A DNA stretch of 17,128 nucleotides from Candidatus Woesearchaeota archaeon. GTDB lineage: Archaea > Nanobdellota > Nanobdellia > Woesearchaeales > UBA525. Positions 11,381 through 17,128 of the stretch are shown here, piece after piece. The translations under genes and the position numbers were made by a program. The notes under the pieces were generated by a model that did no database searches, was not told the origin of the DNA, and worked only from the letters and a program-made list of their open reading frames with translations. The first letter of the stretch is position 1, and every line of letters begins with the position of its first letter. The stretch lies in NCBI GenBank assembly GCA_018221165.1, contig JAAOYD010000056.1, forward strand, positions 1-17,128. The letters are read 5' to 3'.

Positions 11381-12358
11381 ATGGAACTCCTCGACAGGGA
11401 TAAGGTACTCAGCCTCGTCAAGATGCGCGGCCCCCTGATTCCGAACGATATACGCAAGGCATTAGGCTTAAGCGAAACCATGATGGTCGGAGCGGTTCTC
11501 AGCGAGCTTAGCCAGAAAGGCCTAGTGAAAGTCAGCAAGACGAAAATCGGCGGCTCGCCATTCTACTACGACCCGACAAAGCCGGAAAGCTTGGAACGCA
11601 TCAGCGAGCACCTGGGCGAGAAGAACCAACGGGCATACAACCTCCTGAAAGAGAAGAAAGTGCTCCGGGACGACCGCCAGGACGCGCTCATCCGAGTCTG
11701 CCTACGCGACATCAAGGACTTCTCGCGCATGCTCAACATCAAAGCGCCCGACGGGCCGGTTGTTTACTGGAAATACTACCTTGTTTCAAACGCCGACGCG
11801 GAACAAATAATTAAAGCAGACCTTGGAATGGCAAAGGCCAAAGCACCAGCCCCTGCTCCAAAAGAACCAGAACCGATTCCTGAAGTGAAACCCGAACCAC
11901 GTCCTACGGAGCCAGCAGTTGCGCCCGCAACACCCACCCCTTCACCCAAACACGTTGCACCCAGCCCGACACCAAGCGCTAAGGAGGAGGGGAAGGAAAA
12001 ACCAAAAGAAGAACAGGAACAATTACCAACAGAAATCGAAGGGATTAACGACGAATTCTACGCAAAAGTCAAACGCTACTTCGACAAGAACAACATCACA
12101 ATCATCGAGCAAAAACTCATCAGAAAGAAGAGCGAGCTCGAATTCGTCATCGAATTACCTACACCCGTCGGGAACGTCGAATACTACTGCAAAGCCAAAG
12201 CCAAGAAGAAATCCAACGACGGCGACCTGGCATCAGCAAAACTCCAAGGGAACGCCAAGAACCTTCCAGTCATCTACCTCACCACAGGAGAAATCACGAA
12301 GAAAGCCAAGGAGAAACTCCAAACAGACTTCAAAGGCCTTGTGGTAAAAGAACTCTAA
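11381..12358 (+). CDS. Winged-helix DNA-binding protein with Pro-rich linker and possible nuclease-fold C-terminus
   Basis: A 325-residue protein in three parts. Residues 1-75 are a clear winged helix (GPLIPNDIRKALGLSETMMV, then LSELSQKGLVKVSK), and about 80-145 look like a second helical/winged region ending GPVVYWKYYLV. Residues 150-215 are a flexible linker rich in Pro, Glu, Ala and Lys. Residues 220-325 are a compact alpha/beta domain: SELEFVIELPTPVGNVEYYC, KAKAKKK, then LPVIYLTTGEITKKAKEKL. Strand order and the late TTGEITKKA helix resemble Mrr-like restriction-endonuclease folds, but a clean D...E-x-K active site is missing. I know no characterised homologue. It lies 37 bases before FEN1 on the same strand, which has its own TATA box. 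A role in DNA repair, replication or transcription control is inferred from neighbours only. Confidence 0.7.
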   Translation: MELLDRDKVLSLVKMRGPLIPNDIRKALGLSETMMVGAVLSELSQKGLVKVSKTKIGGSPFYYDPTKPESLERISEHLGEKNQRAYNLLKEKKVLRDDRQDALIRVCLRDIKDFSRMLNIKAPDGPVVYWKYYLVSNADAEQIIKADLGMAKAKAPAPAPKEPEPIPEVKPEPRPTEPAVAPATPTPSPKHVAPSPTPSAKEEGKEKPKEEQEQLPTEIEGINDEFYAKVKRYFDKNNITIIEQKLIRKKSELEFVIELPTPVGNVEYYCKAKAKKKSNDGDLASAKLQGNAKNLPVIYLTTGEITKKAKEKLQTDFKGLVVKEL

Positions 12359-12366
12359 CGAAACCC

Positions 12367-12372
12367 TTATAA
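12367..12372 (+). promoter_or_regulatory. TATA box of fen
   Basis: TTATAA is centred 26.5 bases before the ATG at 12396, in the short gap after the winged-helix gene. It gives FEN1 and the transporter a separate, leaderless promoter. Confidence 0.6.
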
Positions 12373-12395
12373 GCGCTTTCTCGAGCATAGAATAT

Positions 12396-13427
12396 ATGGG
12401 CGTCGCCATCACACAACTCCTGGAAGGCCAGGAAATCAGCATCGAAGATCTTAAGGGTAAAGTGCTCGCGGTGGACGCGTTTAACATGCTCTACCAGTTC
12501 GTCACCACCATCAGGATGCGCGACGGCACGCCATTAAAAGACAGCAAAGGCAACATCACCAGTCACCTCATTGGATTATTCTCCAGAACAACCAGCCTCA
12601 TGGCCCAAGGACTCAAACTCGTCTTCGTCTTTGATGGCAAAGCGCCAGAACTCAAGAAGCAGGAACGCGAACGACGAGCGAAAGTCAAAGCCGAAGCCCT
12701 GCAGAAATTCAAGGAAGCGGAAGACGCAGAAGACGTTGAAGGCATGCAGAAGTATGCAGGAAGAGCAGCGAAGCTCACCACTGAGATGATCCAAGAAGCA
12801 AAAGATTTGTTGGCAGCCTTAGGCGTGCCAGTCGTGCAAGCACCATCAGAAGGCGAAGCCCAATGCGCCCACATGGTCAAGCAAGGCGACGCCTACGCAG
12901 TCGTGAGCCAAGACGCAGACTCATTCCTCTTTGGAGCGACACGAGTTGTTCGCAACCTCAATTTGTCAGGACGACGAAAGAAAACGAACGCCTTAGCCTA
13001 CGAAACTATCAAGCCAGAGCTCTACACGCTCGACACCACCCTGAAAACCTTAGAACTCACGAATGAGCAGCTCATCATCCTCGCTATCCTCGTCGGTACC
13101 GACTACAACCGAGAAGGCATCAAAGGTATCGGTCCGAAGAAAGCAAAGAAGCTGCTCGACGAGCACGGTACTAACTACGACGCGTTGTTCGCAGCAGTAG
13201 AGTGGAAAACGCACTACGACCTTGACTGGAAAGTATTACGCGACGCATTCACTAAGATGCCAATGATCGACGACTACGAACTGCAATGGAACGCGCCAAA
13301 CGAAGCGGCATTGCGAAAACTCCTTGTGGAAGACCATGATTTCAGCGAAGAACGCATCACCACAGCGTTGAAAAAACTGCAAGAGAGCGACGCGGCAAAA
13401 CAAAAAGGCCTGGGTGAGTTCCTATGA
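12396..13427 (+). CDS. fen: Flap endonuclease 1
   Basis: A 343-residue protein, full family length. All catalytic acids are at the canonical archaeal positions: Asp27, Asp80, Glu152, Glu154, Asp173, Asp175 and Asp236. The helical arch falls around 85-130, and the helix-hairpin-helix DNA-binding motif is GIKGIGPKKA at 241-250. The last eight residues QKGLGEFL form a PCNA-interacting PIP box, with Leu in place of the usual final aromatic. It removes 5' flaps during Okazaki-fragment maturation and repair. The next gene overlaps its stop by four bases (ATGA), so translation of the two is coupled. Confidence 0.97.
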   Translation: MGVAITQLLEGQEISIEDLKGKVLAVDAFNMLYQFVTTIRMRDGTPLKDSKGNITSHLIGLFSRTTSLMAQGLKLVFVFDGKAPELKKQERERRAKVKAEALQKFKEAEDAEDVEGMQKYAGRAAKLTTEMIQEAKDLLAALGVPVVQAPSEGEAQCAHMVKQGDAYAVVSQDADSFLFGATRVVRNLNLSGRRKKTNALAYETIKPELYTLDTTLKTLELTNEQLIILAILVGTDYNREGIKGIGPKKAKKLLDEHGTNYDALFAAVEWKTHYDLDWKVLRDAFTKMPMIDDYELQWNAPNEAALRKLLVEDHDFSEERITTALKKLQESDAAKQKGLGEFL

Positions 13428-14293
13428 TGCTCTGGGCTTGGTTCGCACTCGGAGCTGCAACAGCCGTCGTTGTCCGGGACCTGGCGCATAAGAAAGCGCT
13501 GAACGCCGAGCACGCTTTGGAAATGGTCGTCAGCAGAAGCTTCTTCCTTGTTCCCCTCCTCTTCATCCTCGGCTTCGCCATCGATACAGAACTCCCATTG
13601 GGCACGCTCGCGCTTGTCTACCTGGTGAGCCTCATCGCCACCGCAGGAATACTCTTCCGCATCAAGGGCTTGCGACACATGGACGTCGGGCAGGCCGCTC
13701 CTTTGCAGAACATCAATCCGCTCTTCCTCTTGCTCATAGCGGCACTCCTCCTCGGCGAAGTGCCTACCGTATTCCAGCTGGTGGGTATCCTCCTCATCGT
13801 CTTCGGCACCTACATCATCGAAGGCAGCGACGAATACCCTGGAATACTCGGCCCACTCAAGCATCTCAAGCATGACAAGTTTGCCTGGCTCATCATCCTC
13901 AGCGCGTTCGTGTTGAGCATCTCACAGACCTTCGACAAATGGCTCATCAGCAGCGGTGTCGACCCCTTTGTCTACTTCTTCTGGATCTGGCTATTCATCA
14001 ACCTCAACTTCATGCTCATCCACTTCGCCAAGTTCAAATGGCACGGCCTCAAGAGAGATGTTGTCCGTGACTGGAAATGGCTCGGCATCGCCGCCGGCGC
14101 GCTCTTCATCCAGATGCTCTGCTACTACAAGGCCATCTCACTAGGCCCCGTATCACTCGTCATGCCCATTAATCGACTCAGTGCATTAGGCCTGGTCATC
14201 ATCGGCGGCAAATTATTGCACGAAGACGGCATGGGCCGCCGCGTCCTCGCCGTGTCACTCATGGTCATCGGCGCCATCCTCATACTCATTTAG
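13424..14293 (+). CDS. EamA/DMT-superfamily membrane transporter
   Basis: A 289-residue protein with about ten hydrophobic helices in two homologous halves, the EamA arrangement. Each half ends in the typical pattern, first LLGEVPTVFQLVGILLIVFG (about 109-128) and later LLHEDGMGRRVLAVSLMVIG (about 264-283). The pairs LRHMDVGQAAPLQNINPLF and AISLGPVSLVMPINRLSAL are the equivalent pore helices. The substrate is unknown; relatives export amino acids, nucleotides or metabolites. The ATG at 13424 overlaps the FEN1 stop, and GGGTGAG six bases upstream is a ribosome site. Coupling to a flap nuclease is probably operon economy, not a shared pathway. Confidence 0.88.
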   Translation: MMLWAWFALGAATAVVVRDLAHKKALNAEHALEMVVSRSFFLVPLLFILGFAIDTELPLGTLALVYLVSLIATAGILFRIKGLRHMDVGQAAPLQNINPLFLLLIAALLLGEVPTVFQLVGILLIVFGTYIIEGSDEYPGILGPLKHLKHDKFAWLIILSAFVLSISQTFDKWLISSGVDPFVYFFWIWLFINLNFMLIHFAKFKWHGLKRDVVRDWKWLGIAAGALFIQMLCYYKAISLGPVSLVMPINRLSALGLVIIGGKLLHEDGMGRRVLAVSLMVIGAILILI

Positions 14294-14299
14294 AAAGAG

Positions 14300-15934
14300 G
14301 TGCAAACAACGAAACTTGCTTTAGCATTGCTTGTCATACTCTTATGCAGCTTAGTTCTCGCAGCGAGCAATGAACTCACCTTCGAAGAGAGCACCGAACC
14401 AGAGACACTCAACAAGTGCTACATCCCTAAATCCCTCTTGCTTTCCCTTCCACAGAGCAAATTCTACATGGAAGGACCGAACATCCTCACCCAAGAGGAC
14501 GGACAGACCGTCGCCAGCATCGACCCGGAAGCAACAGGAACGAGCAGCGGCAGCGGCACCACCGGCAGCGGCCTCCCAACACCCTTCAGCCCAGCACCAG
14601 CGAAGCAAAACAACCTGCTGTACGGACAATACCTCGAAGACGGCAAGCCAGTCGGTGGAGAAGACATCATTATTCAATGGGAAGACAGCAAGGGACAAAA
14701 AAGAGCCGCGACCACAACCACACTCACAAGAGACGAAGCGACAAAGCTCGGCGACCCAGGATTGGAAGGCTATTGGTTCCTCAACAAGGAACTGTACAGC
14801 CTCTCGGAAGATATGGACATAACAGTAACACGTGTCAAGGAAGAAGTTGCCGCGCCACCACCGGAAGAACCAGAAGAGCCAGAAGAAGAACCGGTGAAGA
14901 AAACAGTTGAAGAACCACGCATCGAACGACTTCCCGTCCCGGTCGAGCCAGAAAGCGCCTACGACCGCGCGAAAGCGCCCTTCAGAACCTTCCTCACAAA
15001 AGCATGGCCCTTCCTCCTCGCGATTGTCTTCCTCATAGCTCTCACCCCATTCACGAAGCGCGCAGTCGAGAAAGGCATTGACCACTACCGGCTCTCAAAA
15101 CTCGCGGGCAAATTCGGCAAAGACGCAAAACGTCTCTCCCAGCGACGCGCAAGCAGCTTCCTCGAAGAAGCGCCAACAATCGCGCGGGACGCCACTCTTC
15201 AGGAGCTCGCCAGCAACTTCCTCTCAGGCAAGGACTATGCGCTGGTCATGGACAGCAACGATTTGGTCGGTATCGTCACCGTCGCTGACCTGCTCGAGAA
15301 GACACGTTTCGGTGAGGAAAGCCTCGCCGGCACACCCGTCGAGCGCATCATGACAAAACAACCAGTCGCCATCATCGACACCATGCAGTTCGACACCCTC
15401 ATCAGCGTCGCAAACAAGCATCGCGTCATCCCCGTTCAGAAAGGCAAACACCTCCTCGGCGTCGTGACACGACGCAGCCTTCTGGCAGCATTGGATTCGT
15501 TCTTCAGCCTCAACCTCGTCGACGCGCGTGGTATGCCAACCGTACGCGACCATCTTGAGGAAGCGACGACAATTAGCAAAGACGCGCATATGAAGGACGT
15601 ACTTGCGGCTGCACGGGAAGCGCACGCTGACCTGCTCCTCACCACAGAAAAGGAGCGTTTTGTTGGTGTCCTCGGCGAGCACGAACTGCTCGAAGAGTTA
15701 TACAACTACACCTCGCTCATGGAAAAGATGGACGCGGAACGCCTCATGATTCCGCACCAAGGCACCATTGCCGGAGCAACGCTCTACGAGGCAAACAAGG
15801 ACCTGCTCGCACGGAACGAACGCACCCTCCCTGTGCTCTCCGGAGGAGAGATTAAAGGTGTGCTACGCGAACGCGTCCTCCTCAAGGCCATACACACTTA
15901 TTTCAACGATCTTCTGGCCACGCAGAAAGGTTAA
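14300..15934 (+). CDS. Exported-sensor membrane protein with four cytoplasmic CBS motifs
   Basis: A 544-residue protein. It has a signal peptide at 1-21 (TKLALALLVILLCSLVLAAS) and an extracytoplasmic part at 22-232 with one beta-rich Ig-like stretch (about 105-180). A Gly/Ser-rich segment lies at 80-92, and a Pro/Glu-rich stalk at 183-218. A transmembrane helix at about 235-250 leads to a basic cytoplasmic helix and then four CBS motifs near 285-335, 346-400, 413-468 and 475-535. CBS pairs bind adenine nucleotides; IVTVADLL, GVVTRRSLL, GVLGEHELL and GVLRERVLL mark the end of each motif. The design suggests outside-to-inside signalling or energy sensing (inferred). The start is GTG 14300: GAGGTG contains the start codon itself, so spacing from the ribosome site is abnormal. 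It lies six bases after the transporter stop, so it is probably in the same operon. Confidence 0.82.
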   Translation: MQTTKLALALLVILLCSLVLAASNELTFEESTEPETLNKCYIPKSLLLSLPQSKFYMEGPNILTQEDGQTVASIDPEATGTSSGSGTTGSGLPTPFSPAPAKQNNLLYGQYLEDGKPVGGEDIIIQWEDSKGQKRAATTTTLTRDEATKLGDPGLEGYWFLNKELYSLSEDMDITVTRVKEEVAAPPPEEPEEPEEEPVKKTVEEPRIERLPVPVEPESAYDRAKAPFRTFLTKAWPFLLAIVFLIALTPFTKRAVEKGIDHYRLSKLAGKFGKDAKRLSQRRASSFLEEAPTIARDATLQELASNFLSGKDYALVMDSNDLVGIVTVADLLEKTRFGEESLAGTPVERIMTKQPVAIIDTMQFDTLISVANKHRVIPVQKGKHLLGVVTRRSLLAALDSFFSLNLVDARGMPTVRDHLEEATTISKDAHMKDVLAAAREAHADLLLTTEKERFVGVLGEHELLEELYNYTSLMEKMDAERLMIPHQGTIAGATLYEANKDLLARNERTLPVLSGGEIKGVLRERVLLKAIHTYFNDLLATQKG

Positions 15935-15937
15935 AAA
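15931..15937 (+). promoter_or_regulatory. TATA box of the Trm5-type gene, overlapping a stop codon
   Basis: TTAAAAA is centred 27 bases before the ATG at 15961 and includes the TAA stop of the CBS-protein gene. The promoter is thus partly built from the end of the previous gene. Confidence 0.6.
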
Positions 15938-15960
15938 CGCCGCCTGACTTCTGGATATGC

Positions 15961-16980
15961 ATGGTACTCTGCGTCAAAGCAAAGCTCTCAGAAGCTGAGA
16001 AGGTCAAAGCCTATCTCTTCGAGAAAGAGCTGTTCTTGGAAGGCTATAGGTATGAAAAAGATGATGACTACATCTATTTCCCTGTGAAGAAAGAGTTTGA
16101 CTTTGACATTTCGTTCGTCCAGAAGGACCTTGAAGAAGCGCCCAAGAAAGAAAGCTTGAAAGAAGTCCTCAAAGATGCGCTTTCAGATGAGGAGCTCGAA
16201 CTGCTCAAGAAAAGCATGGACCAAGTGGGCAGCATCGCCATCATCGAAATCGACGAAGGTCTGGAAAGCAAAGAACAGCTGATAGCGCAGGCAGTCCTCA
16301 AACGTAACCCGAGCATCACCACTGTGCTCAAGAAGAATGGAGGTCATGAAGGTGAACTCCGCCTACAGACCTATGACTTCATCGCTGGTGAGGATACGCG
16401 CGAAACCATCGTGCAAGAGAACGGGGTACGACTGAAGATTGACGTGGAAGGGGTGTATTATTCCGTCCGTTCAGCAACGGAACGCAAACGCGTCGCCTCA
16501 ATGGTCAAGAAAGGCGAACACGTCCTTGTCATGTTCTCAGGAGCGGCACCCTACCCTTGTGTTATCGCGAAGAACACCGAAGCTGAAGAGATTGTTGGTA
16601 TAGAACTGAACGAGTGCGGACATGAATTAGGAGTGGAGAATCTCAAACTCAACAAGATTGACAACGTGGTCTTAGTGCAGGGAGATGTGAAGGACGTGAT
16701 TCCCGAATTCCAGAAGAAAGACGTCACCTTCGACCGCATCATCATGCCCTTGCCACATACGAGCAATGATTTCCTCGACGAAGCATTCGCCGTCGCGAAG
16801 AAAGGGACTGTCATCCACCTCTACGACTTCGAGAAAGAAGGCGAGTTCGAGAAAGCAGCGGAGAAAGTGCAGGAAGGGGCCAAGCGTAACAAGAAACCTA
16901 TCAAGGTGCTCGACGTGGTTGCAAGCGGCCAGCATTCACCACGCACGTTCAGAGTGTGCGTCGACTTCGCCATACAATAA
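15961..16980 (+). CDS. trm5: tRNA (guanine37-N1)-methyltransferase, Trm5 type
   Basis: A 339-residue protein, close to archaeal Trm5b length. The N-terminal D1-like region is about 1-50 and a linker region follows to about 150. The Rossmann methyltransferase starts at VEGVYYSVRSATERKRVASM (162-181). SAM-binding motif I is LVMFSGAAPYPCVIAK (189-204), followed by IELNE (motif II), QGDV and RIIMPLPHTSNDFLDEA (259-275). Classic Trm5 has DMFAGVGPF at motif I; here Asp is Val191 minus the usual acidic start, and Gly is Ala, a variant also present in related archaeal proteins as I recall. It should form m1G37 next to the anticodon, preventing frameshifts. A wyosine-pathway relative (Taw2-like) is less likely because of the full N-terminal region. 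Confidence 0.86.
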   Translation: MVLCVKAKLSEAEKVKAYLFEKELFLEGYRYEKDDDYIYFPVKKEFDFDISFVQKDLEEAPKKESLKEVLKDALSDEELELLKKSMDQVGSIAIIEIDEGLESKEQLIAQAVLKRNPSITTVLKKNGGHEGELRLQTYDFIAGEDTRETIVQENGVRLKIDVEGVYYSVRSATERKRVASMVKKGEHVLVMFSGAAPYPCVIAKNTEAEEIVGIELNECGHELGVENLKLNKIDNVVLVQGDVKDVIPEFQKKDVTFDRIIMPLPHTSNDFLDEAFAVAKKGTVIHLYDFEKEGEFEKAAEKVQEGAKRNKKPIKVLDVVASGQHSPRTFRVCVDFAIQ

Positions 16981-16982
16981 TT

Positions 16983-16989
16983 TTTTATA
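16983..16989 (+). promoter_or_regulatory. TATA box of the last, partial gene
   Basis: TTTTATA is centred 27 bases before the ATG at 17013, giving the same leaderless geometry as upstream genes. Confidence 0.5.
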
Positions 16990-17012
16990 GGGGAACGTCG
17001 AAGAGCCTTCTT

Positions 17013-17128
17013 ATGAGCCTCCACCTCTTCAAAGAAAAGCTCGAACGCTATCACGACCTTATCGAGAAAGGCAAGCATAGCACTGCAATCTCTGAGATGA
17101 AGCAATACCTCCAAGAAGGCGTTGAGGA
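17013..17128 (+). CDS. Start of a helical protein, cut by the right window edge
   Basis: Only 38 complete codons are visible: a charged helical start (LFKEKLERYHDLIEKGKHST), then AISEMKQYLQEGVE. There is no signal peptide. The helix-turn-helix spacing resembles a TPR-like repeat, but the fragment is too short to assign. The promoter 27 bases upstream supports the start. Confidence 0.6.
   Translation, partial: MSLHLFKEKLERYHDLIEKGKHSTAISEMKQYLQEGVE

Noticed and set aside
13274..13873. A 199-codon acidic open frame on the minus strand.
   Set aside because: Glu/Asp/Cys-rich mirror of the end of FEN1 and start of the transporter; no promoter, no domain.
14351..15085. A 244-codon Trp/Phe/Cys-rich frame on the minus strand.
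   Set aside because: Antisense to the Pro/Glu-rich ectodomain of the CBS protein, which explains the aromatic composition.
1..17128. CRISPR arrays, insertion sequences or transposase genes.
   Set aside because: No regularly spaced repeats, no terminal inverted repeats with target duplications and no transposase motifs were seen.

Overview
The window is a compact stretch of archaeal chromosome, most likely from an uncultivated DPANN-type lineage (Woesearchaeota/Nanoarchaeota-like; the rank is inferred). The archaeal assignment is firm: an archaeal histone, FEN1 with a PCNA-binding tail, the Hjc Holliday junction resolvase, the tRNA-splicing endonuclease EndA, a Trm5-type tRNA methyltransferase and a long-form RNase Z all occur within 10 kb. 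At gene after gene a TATA-like box is centred 25-28 bases upstream of the start codon, the signature of leaderless transcription. I used that spacing to choose starts, and several proteins become shorter than their longest open frames. No stretch over 300 bases lacks a gene. The longest gaps are 3045-3225, 4336-4506, 6561-6680 and 7758-7921, and they hold promoters and dyad sequences.

Layout. (1) Positions 1-3044, minus strand: two exported surface proteins, a cysteine-rich protein cut by the window edge and a 767-residue protein built from a duplicated two-domain unit of bacterial type. (2) 3226-6560: an accessory island with a DUF4143-type ATPase, an HTH-nucleotidyltransferase/HEPN pair, a small membrane protein and a RelE-like toxin with its antitoxin. 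Palindromes surround these genes. (3) 6681-7368: two small membrane proteins. (4) 7371-8122: Hjc and the histone, divergent, with a strong hairpin between them. (5) 8186-8592: a DUF4258/DUF2283 toxin-antitoxin-like pair. (6) 8589-11306: RNase Z, an unknown 141-residue protein, EndA with a histone-H1-like tail, and a degenerate HD-domain protein. (7) 11381-17128: a winged-helix protein with a proline-rich linker and a possible nuclease-fold end, FEN1 coupled to an EamA-type transporter, a membrane receptor-like protein with four CBS motifs, Trm5 and the start of another gene.

How they fit together. The right two thirds is mainly nucleic-acid housekeeping: tRNA 3' trimming, intron removal, G37 methylation, flap removal, junction resolution and chromatin. 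The left third is accessory: surface display and toxin-antitoxin-like modules. The least explained items are the winged-helix/linker/nuclease-like protein beside FEN1, the exported-sensor/CBS protein, the HEPN protein lacking the RNase motif, the bacterial-type surface protein with an uneven base composition, and the dyads beside the accessory genes.
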